Notes: generated from the letters alone by a model not told the origin. 47,589 nt of DNA from Chara braunii (GCA_003427395.1 BFEA01000016.1:4661242-4708830), one strand, 5' to 3'. Counted from the stretch's first letter, positions 1 to 10,253 are shown. Made by a program: numbers and translations.

Positions 1-73
1 GACGTGACCATTGGCAAAACCGGAGTAATAATAATAATAATAATAATAATAAATATAAAAAAAAAAGGGAAAA

Positions 74-201
74 CAGTCTTTGCAGACTGTGTGGGAGCAC
101 AAAGGCTCCCACTTCGTCTTGGAGACTGTGTGGGAGCACAAAGACTCCCACTTCGTTTTGGACAGATGATTGTGGCCGCAAGATCTTGAAATCTTGCGGC
201 C
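74..201. repeat. 39-bp direct duplication with stacked hairpins
   Basis: A unit starting at GACTGTGTGGGAGC (85 and 124) is duplicated with a 39-bp period. Each unit contains a hairpin, GTGGGAGC paired with GCTCCCAC (91-98 with 105-112, and 130-136 with 145-151). A CAGTCT/AGACTG hairpin precedes them at about 74-88. Next comes a perfect 11-bp stem, GGCCGCAAGAT at 174-184 with ATCTTGCGGCC at 191-201 and a 6-nt loop. The same stem recurs in reverse copy c at 10923-10949 with small changes. Confidence 0.8.
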
Positions 202-874
202 CATAGTTCACACACGAAAAGCAAGAGGGGGTTGGAGTTGAGTGGAGAGAGAGAGAGAGAGAAATGGGAGTATGGGGAGAGGAGGACATGCTCCTCCCGA
301 CCTGCCAGCTGCCTCCCCGTTGTTAGGGGGGGTAAGAAGAAAAAAAAAGAAAAGAAGAAAAAGAAAAGAAAAAGAAAACGAAAAACGGGATCTGAGTTTT
401 TTTGAGAAGTTGTATTTTTCAGTTTGCGCCACTATTTTTTTGGTGGCGCAAAACAATTTTTTGGACCTTGATTTGTTTTCTGTAGGTAGTCAGGCACGTA
501 GGCCATGTGCGTGATTTTTTTTAGATTTTTTTATCCAGCGAATATTTTTCTAAAATTCTTCAAAGTCGGGGTACTTTTTGCACCCCGCTCTGAGCCTGTC
601 GGGATTTGAACTCGTGCCATCCCCGTTTTCAGGGGAGGGTAGGGGAGAAGAGAGAAAAGACCTATAAACGCCGTAGGACGTGAAATGGTCGTTGCCCACG
701 AAATGGACAACAAGAGATGAAGGGGTAATGAGGGAAACTTGGCTGGGAACAACCATTTTCCCGCTGAACCTGCACTCAATGTGGGGCTGAGTGCAGGGAA
801 AAGGGAGAAAAAGAGGGGGGCAGTTGAGTACAATTGCCACCCTAAGTGTGTGGCTGAGATGAGACAGCCTTAGT

Positions 875-899
875 CCGTTGATCTGGCTCAGATCAACGG
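875..899. repeat. Conserved 11-bp hairpin upstream of promoter-like block
   Basis: CCGTTGATCTG (875-885) pairs perfectly with CAGATCAACGG (89-99 of this hundred, 889-899) across a 3-nt loop. Equivalent hairpins with different stem sequence sit in copy c (10313-10341) and copy e (34561-34590). The block that follows (CAGCTGCCTCACACTTG and neighbours, about 905-1040) is shared by the three copies. Confidence 0.75.
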
Positions 900-1429
900 C
901 TCCAGGCAAGTGACGAATTTTGCCTGGGGGCAGCTGAGGCTGCTGCTGCCCTCCTCAGCCACTACAAAAGAGGCAGCTGTCCCCCAGCTGCCTCACACTT
1001 GCCTCCGGGTGCCAGTGTGCGACAGCACACTTGCCTCATTGTTGGAGTGCTGGAGAGGAGGCAGGAGTGTTGCCGGCGGAGCTGGAGGACTGAAGAGGAG
1101 CGGAGCGACGAAGGAGGAGACAGCCATAGCCTTGGTTGGAGCACTCTGCTCCACCCCTTGGCAGGCTGGTCTCTGGTGGGACTCTGCGACAGCATGGTGA
1201 GGAGTGGCAGCGGAGCGTGGCAAGGAGCAGCGGGGAGCACGACAACTGGTGGAGGTGTGCGGACTGATATTTTCGGCAACCATAACCCATTTCTGTGGGG
1301 TTATGCTGCCGAAATACCACGGCGTCGGCATGATACCTTTATTTTGAGGGGTGACGCTGCCGTTTTGACGGCACGTTGGCGGCACTTTGTTTTGAAGAGT
1401 GACGCTGCCGTTTTCACGTCACGGTAGTA

Positions 1430-1765
1430 TAACGCGGCGAAGCGCTGCCGTTATTTTTTTTTTACGGTGGTACGGCACGGCGGAGCGCTGACGTTTTTTT
1501 TGAGGTGGTACGACACGGCGAAGCGCTGCCGTTTTTTTTACGGTAGTCCAGCACGGCGAGGCGCCGCCGTTTTTTTTCTACGGTGGCACGGCACGGCAGA
1601 GTGCTGACGTTTTTTTTGAAGTGGTACGACACGGCGAGGCGCTGCCGTTTTTTTTACGGTGGTCTAACACGGCGAGGTGCCGCCGTCTTTTTTTCTACGG
1701 TGGTACGGCACGGCGGAGCGCTGGCGTTATCTTTTTTTTTTAACAGGGCACAGAGCGACGACGTG
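1430..1765 (+). repeat. GC-rich minisatellite with three-monomer higher-order period
   Basis: Monomers of about 38-40 bp, of the form poly-T followed by ACGGTGGTACGGCACGGCG and a GCGCTGCCG-type end, repeat in tandem. Three monomer types alternate (CTGACG-ending, CTGCCG-ending and CGCCG-ending). Starts of the same type fall at 1464, 1580 and 1697, giving a higher-order period of about 116 bp. Looser copies extend upstream to about 1330. Short ORFs here are repeat translations, not genes. Confidence 0.8.
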
Positions 1766-3885
1766 CTGCCATTTTCCGACGAGAGTTCGGCACGGCAGTG
1801 GAATTGCGGCACGACGGTGGGACGTGTGACGTGGCAGTGGAGGTTTTTTTTACGGCGCTGAAAGGTTTTTTGTTGCGGCGCGACGTCTGCCTTTCTTGGT
1901 GAAGGTCTGCTACCATTGGTGTGTACGGCAATAGCAGCGTGATATGTTGGCGGTTGACGGCATGCGACGATACGAAATCTGAGCGCGACGGGCGGGTTTA
2001 TTTTTTTATGCAGCATATGAAATAAATGTTTTGTAGATGAGACTACCCAACACTAGCAGTAGTGAGGGATCACTTGGGACCGGCTGGGATCAGTTGGGAT
2101 CGACGCAGGACGTGGTGAATTTTTTGGGACGAGTGCGGCTCGCCATTTTCGCACTTGGGACTGCCGCGAGTGAAACTTGCGAGTCGGGAACAGACTGGGA
2201 CAAACAGTTGGCCCAAAACTTACCTCGGTACTGCGGTTTCTTCGGCGATGCGTATATGTCATTTGGCTTTCTTGAGTGAGCCACGACGCGTTCGACACCA
2301 CTTCACTCAAGGTCAGTCAGTGGACGACTCAGACTCCCTTCACACCTGTGTGCACCCACACATTGCTTGACACTTTTGCTTTGAATGTTCAGGAGAAAAG
2401 GTTGAGTGGGGTTGTGAGAGTCATGCATGAGTGAAAAGGTGGGTCTGACGTGAGTAGTGAGACTTTGCTTGTGTTCTTTTGATCGTGTTGTGTGCGTGGT
2501 GTGCAGGTGAGTAAAAAGACGAAAGTGTTATTTGACAAAATGACGGAGAGTTTGACCCTTATCTTTTTCCGTTCGTCAGTGAGTTGAGTGAACTTGCTTG
2601 TTATTTTTGAAGGATAATCGATGAGTGCCGTGAGAAAAGAAATCTTGATGACAGAAAGAGAATCAAAGTATAACGAATTTAACTCTTCCCAAGGAAACTC
2701 GTTTTATCTTGAATAACCCTATCTATATATACATATATAAGTGGTTCTCATTCTCTATCACCTCTGACTCTTTTCGTTCAAATTAAAACCTACTTGGGGT
2801 GATCACATTCTCTTTCTCCAAGAAGCATCTGGGGTGGGGGTTCGTTGCTTTAGGAGCCGGCCCTGTTATCGACCCAGAGTGGACCGTTTCTACGGGGGGG
2901 TACTTTGCCGGTTCGGTGGAGACGGCCCGACTTCTGAGATCCGAGTCTTGTGCTCGGGCGAGGAGGAGGAGTACATTACTTCCTAGAGGGAGAGACATCT
3001 AACACTCCAAGCAATGCCCCTGATCAAGAATCATTCGTCATCGAAATTGAGAATGAGTAAAGATGAAAATGCGTGCCTAGTCCTAGGTCGGCGGTAGGTC
3101 AGAATGAATGACTTTGGCAGCAAGTCTCATCAAGTCAAAACTAAGGCGACCGACTACCTTGTCGGTTGCAGTGAGGTTATTATCAGTAGTCAACTCGTTG
3201 TTGGCAGTTGTTTGATTGTTTTATGGTGTGCGACCCGCGGTGGTTGGATTTTATTCTGATCTTGTATTATTGAACGATGAATTGTTTCTTTCAATTATCA
3301 TTTTCGATGGGATATATATTCTTGTCGACTACGGTCGATTTCTTTTGACGTAATTGTCTGTGAATGTTATAATTCTCTTTGGCTATATGTCTAAGGGACT
3401 AGGATAACTATTTGGGTTTCACACTTGGTTGAGACCGTCCTAATCAATCGGCGTACGTTTCGTACTTAGGAGATCAGCGCCCTAGGAACGAACGACGTTC
3501 GGGTCCGCTCGGCGTTAACCAAGCGTATCTATACTACAGCGAACGAGCAAACGCCCTCGGCTGACCTACCTCTGCGACTGCATTTAAAAGCTTTCGTATG
3601 TGGGTCGGTAGCTCGGTAGGGATACGCCCCTAAGAGTGGTGACAGCCCCTTAGGGAAGCAAGCTTATGCCCCGCGGAAACCTGTCCTGTCGAAGGGGACT
3701 ACGGGATGTATAGCTGGCGCACCCGGCCAGAGCGGCGAGGGGACGACGCGACCGCACCCGTTTCGACGGCATGCGAGATGTTATGCGTCGTTTCCTGAGT
3801 TGTCTCTTAAGTTATGTTTTGTTTAAACTCCTGCGTGACATGGCCGGGAGGGCCCTCGTTCATGCGAGGGCCGATGCGCTCGACA

Positions 3886-3954
3886 GTGTCGTACTTTGTT
3901 ATTGTTTTGATATACCAGTTATTGTGTTAAGAATTACCGTTTTCATGTGCTATA
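3886..3954. other. 69-bp spacer between LTR copies a and b
   Basis: Sequence between the CGACA end of copy a and the point (about 3955, CCCTTTGGTTGG) where homology of copy b with reverse copy c begins. It is AT-rich and I recognise nothing in it. Confidence 0.4.
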
Positions 3955-5568
3955 CCCTTTGGTTGGTGCTGGTCCCACGGGACAGGCCTAGTGGCACTGT
4001 GGTACTACTGCGGGCGACACCGATTTTTTACTGCGGTAGTACGGAAGTGCTGCCGAAATTCTGCAGCAGCGGCATCGACTTTTTTCAGCGGTGGTGCGAG
4101 AGTGCTGCCGGATTTTTGAGGCGGCAGTTCGGGTTTTATCGGCGAGGGTGCGGTAGCGCTATCGGAATCTTTTCGACGGTGACTCCGGTTTAACCAGCCG
4201 TGGTGTGGTAGCGCTGTCGTAATCTTTTCGACGGTGACTCCGGTTTAACCAACCGTGGTGCGGGAGCGCTGTAAAAATTTTACAGTGGCGAAGCGAGGTT
4301 ACAGGCGGTAATATTTCTACAATAAACGGCGGTTAAACCTTGGTATAGAGAAGGTGCCGCTGGAGTAGGGGATCAGAAGTGGCGTGAGTTTTGATGGCAT
4401 GGTGATGCGGTGGCAGTGAAAATCAGTGGCGGCGATACTTATTGAAAGATACTGAGGAGACGTTGTGACAGGTGGTTGTGGTAAAAGGAGGAGTGTGGAT
4501 TATTTGTCGACGACTGAAGACAACTGTCACTTGACAGAGGAGCATAATTTTATACGACTTTTCTTGAGTGAGCCGCTATTATCTTCAGTCCAACTTCACT
4601 CAAGGTCAGTCAGTTAAATTGACTCAGTTCCCTTCACACCTGAGTGAACCCACACTTGCTTTGACCTGTTTTACTGAATGTTCATTGAAAAGAGAAAAAG
4701 AATGTGTGCGTTTGCGTGTATGACACGGAATCTGACAATGGAAAAGGATTGCATGGTGGTTTGTGTGTCGTTGGGTTTTGACTGCAGATACAGCAAATTG
4801 ACTAAAATGGATAAGGGTGATGACGGTGAAAGAATGGTTGACTTTTCATCTTTGTGTTTATATTCTATTTATAAAAAAAAAAAAAAAAAAACGACGAGAA
4901 ACGAAGCGAGCATAAGGAAGAGAAATTCAACTTGGTTTAGACTTATTCCTGAGGTTACTCATTCTTTCCCGAATAACCCTCTTCCATCTATGCCTGTCAG
5001 TTTGAATGATTCTATCTTTCTACGATTCCTCTTTTCTCGTCTAAGTTTAATTTTGGCGCTAGGCGGCAAGATTTTACTTGTCTGCCGTGTAGGTGTATTT
5101 CCATTTTTCTAAGAGGCATCTAGGCAGGGGTTCGTTGCCTTAGGGGCCGTCCCTGTTATCGACTCAGAGTGGACCGCCTTGCGTGAGGGTACTATGCCGA
5201 TTCGGTGGAGACGGCCCAACTTCTGAGATCCGAGTTTTGTACTCGGGCGAGGAGGAGGAGTATGCCAGACCACCTCTTAGGGTAATGGAAAAGGCATCCA
5301 CACGGAATAAAATTATTTTCCTGACGCCTTGCGAAAAAGAAAAACTGCCTTAGCAGTCCTGTTTAAGTTGTCACCCTAGGTACCATTAACATATGGAGAG
5401 TTGGCGCCACAAGCAGCCCGACTCATGCTTCACTAGTTGAACGGAGTACATTTAGATACTCCTGACGAGGTTGGTCGTGCCATAAGAAGCACGGGCCAGA
5501 AGGAAGACAAATGTTTTAGTGATACTTAATTTTAACTTAATCACATTCGGCTTCCTTTTTTCTTTCAG

Positions 5569-6067
5569 ATGGCTATGGGAACCACGTTCAACAATCGTGA
5601 TGCGGCAGCGGAGAAAGTTGAACTCCGAAGGCGTGATGGAGTGAGGGTAGAAAGGGTAGGCAGACTTATTTATAATCCGTCATAATTATATTATGAGGAG
5701 GACGTTCCGCGATTTTGGGGCGGTAGTGCGCAAAGACCCCAGACGACTTATTTTCAGGAGTGATAACGGTTTGGATATTCTTCATTACGAGTTCGCACCG
5801 CCATTGTCGGAGCGTCACTTCGTCAATATGAACCTGGTGGTGTTACAGCCCTATGAAATCAACACATGAGTGGACGAAATCCTTAAAATAAGATTGATGT
5901 ATGTTCGTTACGTGCTTTGGCTGAACGAGCGACAAGGCCCATTTTTTGGCCTATACTACGCGTTGCGGATACGTGCCAATAGGTACGCAATAATAGGGGC
6001 TGATGCATTATATGACGATAAATTGGAAAATGAAGCGGAAGAACTCGAGGAGTTTTTACGTAACTGA
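5569..6067 (+). pseudogene. LTR-borne ORF-A, copy b (unknown protein, broken)
   Basis: I do not recognise this protein. It starts MAMGTTFNNRDAAAE and ends EELEEFLRN, about 165 residues, soluble, acidic and Glu-rich at the C-terminus. The same protein is readable in reverse copies c (8503-8004) and d (21855-21481), with frame conserved over long stretches (for example RHFVNMNLVVLQP and RYVLWLNERQ), which indicates past selection. In this copy there is a TAA after IYNPS near 5681, a small deletion in the CCCC run near 5738, and a TGA where the other copies read Arg (INTR to INT-stop, near 5868). The ATG directly follows a pyrimidine tract ending TTTCTTTCAG, a good 3' splice site that copy c also has, so this may be an internal exon. 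A captured host gene and an element-specific protein are both possible. Confidence 0.55.
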
Positions 6068-6090
6068 TTTGAATTCGTTCTGATACGCAG

Positions 6091-6660
6091 ATGCCTGGAG
6101 CACGACGAGACTTGACGATCCCAAGGTATCTGCTGGTTCATGATACACACGAGGAGGATCTCATCAGAAGTGCGGCACGACTTTTACAAGTACGGGATGA
6201 ATCTTCTATCAATTGGCTCGGCTTCATCGGACTGCTTCAAAATAGCGAGGGATTTTTCCCCACTACTCGCGCAGATTTTCGAGCCAACACAGCTCGGACT
6301 CCCGACGAGCTTTACGGATATACTTTGTATTTCCACCGCGCGAGTAACCTCCAATGCCTCTCTCGAGTCATTGTGAGTATCAAGATTATTTCGTCCGGTA
6401 GGCGTTTCGGCATCGTCCGGATCCGGGACACAGAGACTCGACATTTGTTTGGACTTAGTCGACCTCTCCGAGTTATAGTTTGGAGACTAGCCTCTTAAAT
6501 GACCTCCTTCTATAATACTCGGATTGTTAGAGTCATGCGATGTGGACAAAGGTCAACTTTGAATTTCGACGGCGACGAGCTGACACGTTTGGATTTATTG
6601 GAAGCACAGGTGCGTGGCGGGCGAGAGATTTACCAGGATTAGACATCATCTTCTGAAATT
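6091..6660 (+). pseudogene. LTR-borne ORF-B, copy b (unknown protein, broken)
   Basis: The unrecognised second ORF begins MPGARRDLTIPRYLLVHD, 23 nt after the ORF-A stop and immediately after GATACGCAG (another acceptor-like AG). The readable part includes SINWLGFIGLLQNSEGFF and ARTPDELYGYTLYFHRASN. Copies c and d carry the same protein. In copy d, after HRASNLQCLSR, the frame continues as DELARLNLLEAQVRGGREIY. Here the frame after 6366 departs from that, and about 180 bp of extra sequence starting with a GTGAGT donor-like site (6373) separates it from the matching text at 6553-6640. Function is unknown. Conservation in three copies supports a once-real protein. Confidence 0.5.
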
Positions 6661-6736
6661 TTACTCAGATTTCATAAAACACTTCGCGTGGACTCAGTCC
6701 CGTTGAGGAAACCATATAACTTATGGTTTTCATGAG

Positions 6737-7251
6737 GTAATCTAAAAAAAAAAAAAAAAACACTTTATATAGTTAGGACCGCCGGATGGATAGTATTCGG
6801 ATTACCCCGATGATTTCACTATCATGCTTATGCATTGAGGGGTAATCGTTCGCATAAAAATAAGCTGGATAGAGTGAAAACCGAACGTCTGAAAAAGTTA
6901 TCAAGCAAAGCAGCGGAAGATGAAATATTTCTGAGTTGCGTAACTTGACATTAGAGATGGATACTCCATTATTCGTGAAACAGAAAGAGTAATTATTGTC
7001 CAGGAGGGCAAAGCGACCAACAAAGTTGTCATTTGCTCATCCAAATAGTTGTATATGGTATGGAAACGTCGTCGAACCGGGAATTCAAACTTTGACCAGG
7101 AACCAGATCACTTGTTGATCTGCAGGGTACCAGTGATATTTACTTACAGAAGCTATTCATGATAAATTTCAGTAATCATGATAATAAGATCATTCTTAGT
7201 TTATTTCTTTAAATTAACAATCTTGGAACGACAATATAAAAAGTTTTTTCA
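6737..7251 (+). other. 515-bp segment bounded by GT..AG, absent from copy d
   Basis: Copy b runs ACTTATGGTTTT, CATGAG, then this segment, then TCATATAGG. Copy d goes from ACTTATGG through nine T straight to CATATAGG. The segment begins GTAATC and ends TTTTTTCAG, as a spliceosomal intron would, and starts with an 18-A run (about 6744-6761). The copy-d junction is not base-exact, so the choice is between an intron lost in d, an insertion in b, and a microhomology deletion in d. Confidence 0.35.
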
Positions 7252-7546
7252 GTCATATAGGTCGAAAAAGAGACACTTTGGCAGACCAGCTCATCAAGTC
7301 AACGATTTGGATTGTGTGATTTTGTTTTAAGTATGGGGATTTTTTTGTTGTTTGATTGCTAGGGACCAAGGATCGTTTTCACGTTTGGGTGAGAATGTCC
7401 TAGTCGATCGACGTACACTTCGTACTTGGGAGATCAGCGCTCCAGGGAACGAACGACGCACGGGTTCATTCGGCGTTTAGTCAAACAATTCCTATACTGC
7501 AGCGAGACGAGCAAACGTCCTCGGCTGATCTACCTCTGCGATTGCA

Positions 7547-7554
7547 TATAAAAG
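7547..7554 (+). promoter_or_regulatory. LTR TATA box (copy b)
   Basis: TATAAAAG lies about 236 bp before the LTR 3' end, as expected for the U3 promoter of an LTR retrotransposon. Copy d has the same sequence on the minus strand (20699-20692). Copies a and e have a decayed CATTTAAAA version at 3591 and 36985. Confidence 0.6.
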
Positions 7555-7794
7555 CCTTCGCACGTGGATCAGAAACTCGGTAGGGATACGCCTCTAGGGG
7601 TGGTGATAGCCCCTTAGGGACGCAAGCTTATGCCCAGCGGGAACCTGTCCTGTCGGCGTCCGTCTCGGCGGTTCACGGAACAGCATGCGTCGTTCCCGAG
7701 TTGTCTTTGAAAGATATGTTTTTAGGTAAACTCCTGCGTGACATGGCCGGGAGGGCCCTTGTTTTCACGCGAGGGCCGATGCGCTCGACAGGTG

Positions 7795-7980
7795 TCTGCG
7801 CGAGTAGTGGGGAAAAATCCCTCGCTATTTTGAAGCATTCCGATGAACCCGAGCCAATTGATAGAAAAATTCATCCCGTACTCGTAAAAGTCGTGCCGCA
7901 CTCCTGATGAGATCCTCCTTGTGTGTATCACGAACCTTCAGATATCTTGGGATCGTCAAGTCTCGTCTTGCTCCAGGCAT
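7795..7980 (-). pseudogene. LTR-borne ORF-B, copy c (5' part only)
   Basis: Starts at ATG 7980-7978 (MPGARRDLTIPRYLKVRD-like) and is cut at the b/c junction at 7795. A length change near 7868 alters the frame between VRDE and the NWLGFIG segment. Matches 6091-6275 and 21457-21260. Confidence 0.45.
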
Positions 7981-8003
7981 CTGCGTATCAAAACGAATTC
8001 AAA

Positions 8004-8503
8004 TCAGTTACGTAAAAACTCCTCGAGTTCTTACGCTTTATTTTCCAATTCATCGTCATATAATCCATCAGCCTCTATTATTGTGTACATATTGGCACGT
8101 ATCCGCTCCGCGTAGTATATGCCAAAAAATGGGCTCTGTCGCTCGTTCAACCAAAGCACGTAACGAACATACATCAACCTTATTTCAGGGATTTCGTCCA
8201 CTCGTGTGTTGATCTCACCGGGCTGCAACACCACCAGGTTCATATTGACGAAGTGACGCTCAGGCAATAGCGGTGTGAACTCGTAATGAAGAATATCCAG
8301 ACCGTTATCACTCTTGAAAACAAGTCGTATGGGGGGTCCTTGCGCACTACCGCCCAAAATCGCGGAACGTCCTCCTCAGAATATAATTCTGACGGATTAT
8401 AAATAAGTTTGTCTACCCTTTCTACCCTCACTCCATCACGCCTTTGGAGTTCAACCCTCTCCGCTGCCGCATCACGATTGTTGAACGTGGTTCCCATAGC
8501 CAT
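8004..8503 (-). pseudogene. LTR-borne ORF-A, copy c
   Basis: Minus-strand homologue of the ORF at 5569-6067. It starts at ATG 8503-8501 just after TTTCTTTCAG and ends at TGA 8006-8004. The first 53 or so codons are open (DAAAERVELQRRDGVRV, SELYSEEDVPRFW). One G is missing from the GGGG run near 8356, which shifts the frame. The rest reads on as RLVFKSDNGLDILHYEF and further, and a stop interrupts the acidic tail after LENKA (near 8030). The serine and leucine codons that are stops in copy b are intact here, so the copies decayed independently. Confidence 0.52.
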
Positions 8504-10244
8504 CTGAAAGAAAAAGGAAGCCGAATGTGATTAAGTTAAAACTAAGTATCACTAAAACATTTATCTTTCTTCTGGCCCGTGCTTCTTATGGCACGACCAA
8601 CCTCGTCAGGAGTATCTAAATGTACTCCGTTCAACTAGTGAAGCATGAGTCGGGCTGCTTGTGGCGCCAACTCTCTATACGTTAGTGGTACCTAGGGTGA
8701 CCACTTAAACAGGACTGCTAAGGCAGTTTTTCTTTTTCGCAAGGAGTCAAGAAAATAATTTTATTTCGTGTGGATGCCTTTTCCATTACCCTAAGAGGTA
8801 ATCTGGCATACTCCTCCTCCTCGCCCGAGTACAAAACTCGGATCTCATAAGTTGGGCCGTCTCCACCGAATCGGCATAGTACCCTTCCGCAAGGCGGTCC
8901 ACTCTGAGTCGATAACAGGGACGGCCCCTAAGGCAACGAACCCCCGCCCCAGATGCCTCCTAGAAAAATGGAAATACACCTACACGGCAGACAAGTAAAA
9001 TCTTGCTGCCTAGCGCCAAAATTAAACTTAGACGAGGAAAGAGGAATCGTAGAAAGATAGAATCATTCAAACTGACAGGCATAGATGGAAGAGGGTTATT
9101 CGGGAAAGAATGGGTAACCTCAGGAATAAGTTTAAACCAAGTTAAATTTCTCTTCCTTATGCTCGCTTCGTTTTTCGTCGTCTTCTTTTTCTTTTATTTA
9201 TAAATAGAACATAAGTACAAAGATGAAAAGTCAACCATTTTTTCACCGCCATCACCCTTATACATTTCAGTCCATTTGCCGTACCTGCAGTCAAAACCCA
9301 ACGACACACAAACCACCATGCAATCCTTTTCCATTGTTAGATTCCCTGTCATACACGCAAACACACACATTATTTTTCCCTTTTCAATGAACATTCAGTA
9401 AAACAGGTCAAAGCAAGTGTGGGTTCACTCAGGTGTGAAGGGAATTGAATCAATTTAACTGACCGACCTTGAGTGAAGTTGGACTGAAGATAATAGCGGC
9501 TCATCAAGAAAAGCCGTATAAAATTATGTTCCTCTGTCAAGTGACAGTTGTCTTCAGTCGTCGACAAATAATCCACACTCCTCATTTTACCACAACCACC
9601 TGTCACAACGTCTCCTCACTATCTTTCAATAAGTTTCGCCGCCACTGATTTTCACTGCCACCGCGTCACTATGCCATAAAAACTCACGCCACTTCTGATC
9701 CCCTACTCCAGTGGCACCTCCCCTATACCAAGGTTTAACCGCCGCTTAATGTAGAAATATTACCGCCTGTAACCTCGCTTCGCCGCCGTAAAATTTTTGC
9801 AGCGCTCCCGCACCACGACTGGTTAAACCGGAGTCACCGTCGAAAAGATTCCGACACCGCTACTGCACCCTCGCCGATAAAACCCGAAATGCCGCCTCGA
9901 AAATCCGACAGCGCTCTCGCACCACCGCTGAAAAAAAACGGTGCCGCTGCTGCAGAATTTCGGCAGCACTTCCGTACTACCGCAGTAAAAAGCCGGTGCC
10001 GCCTGCCGTAGTACCGCAGTGCCACTGGGCCTGTCCCGTGGGACCATCACCAGCCAAAGGGGAGGGGAGGAAAATGCTCCCTGCCTTGGCTATGGCTGCC
10101 CAGTCCTCCTCCTGGTACTCCTCTGCAGTCCTTTAGCTCCTCCTCACGTTGCCTCAGGCACCAACTCCAGCAGCCAGCACTCAAGTGTGCTCGTCACACA
10201 CTGGCAGCACGAATGCTTTGTGTGGCAGCTGGGAGGCAGCTGCC

Positions 10245-10253
10245 TTTTTTATA
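10245..10253 (-). promoter_or_regulatory. Second TATA-like site in the LTR (copy c)
   Basis: On the minus strand this reads TATAAAAAA inside the block following the conserved hairpin at 10313-10341. Copy e has TATAAAAG at the matching place (34649-34656) and copy a a weaker CTACAAAAG (955-963). It lies far upstream of the U3 TATA, so it could be a separate promoter. This is inferred from the motif and its conserved position only. Confidence 0.3.

Larger units (their letters stand above)
1..3885 (+). mobile_element. Giant LTR, copy a (5' end beyond window)
   Basis: This is the 3' 3.9 kb of a long LTR. It shares ordered blocks with copies b (3955-7790), c (7795-12757, reverse), d (20394-21855, reverse) and e (32573-37289). 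The blocks are a hairpin-rich 5' zone, a promoter-like block near 875-1200, a GC-rich minisatellite, a TTGAGTGA inverted repeat (2271-2311), a block near 2810-2990, the CTTTGGCAG/CTCATCAAGT module (3112-3135), and a terminal block 3405-3885 ending in GCGCTCGACA. Copies c (start) and e (both ends) show the LTR begins TGTCGGGG and ends CGACA. No convincing protein is encoded here: this copy lacks the ORF block seen in b, c and d. Nothing resembling the primer binding site follows position 3885, so it may be a 3' or solo LTR. Confidence 0.72.
3955..7790 (+). mobile_element. Giant LTR, copy b (5'-truncated)
   Basis: Homology with copy c starts near 3955 and the copy ends at the terminal GCGCTCGACA (7781-7790). 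The four bases after the end, GGTG, match the first bases after the LTR at the gypsy primer binding site, so this may be a 5' LTR whose internal region was lost. Contents in order are GCGCTGCCG-type repeats (4010-4300), the TTGAGTGA inverted repeat (4563-4604), the GGGGTTCGTTGCC block (about 5125-5265), two ORFs (5569-6067 and 6091-6660), a 515-bp extra segment (6737-7251), the CTTTGGCAG module (7276-7299), TATAAAAG (7547-7554) and the terminal U5-like block. The ORF block is absent from copies a and e. Confidence 0.72.

Noticed and set aside
580-640. tRNA 3' half (GAGTTCAAATCCC on the minus strand)
   Set aside because: Only a B-box-like word; no A box or acceptor stem could be found at the right distance.
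242-1427. Several 80-140-codon ORFs in LTR copy a
   Set aside because: Overlapping frames in GC-rich hairpin and repeat sequence, not preserved in copies c or e.
1430-1765. CRISPR-like array
   Set aside because: Monomers are contiguous, without unique spacers, and the context is eukaryotic LTR sequence.
6061-6091. A 31-nt intron (GTAACT..ACGCAG) joining ORF-A to ORF-B
   Set aside because: Too short for a spliceosomal intron in known algae or plants, and the stop plus a new ATG explains the layout.
7090-7140. tRNA-like box GTTTGAATTCCC on the minus strand inside the 515-bp segment
   Set aside because: No matching A box; the orientation conflicts with the neighbouring A run being a SINE tail.
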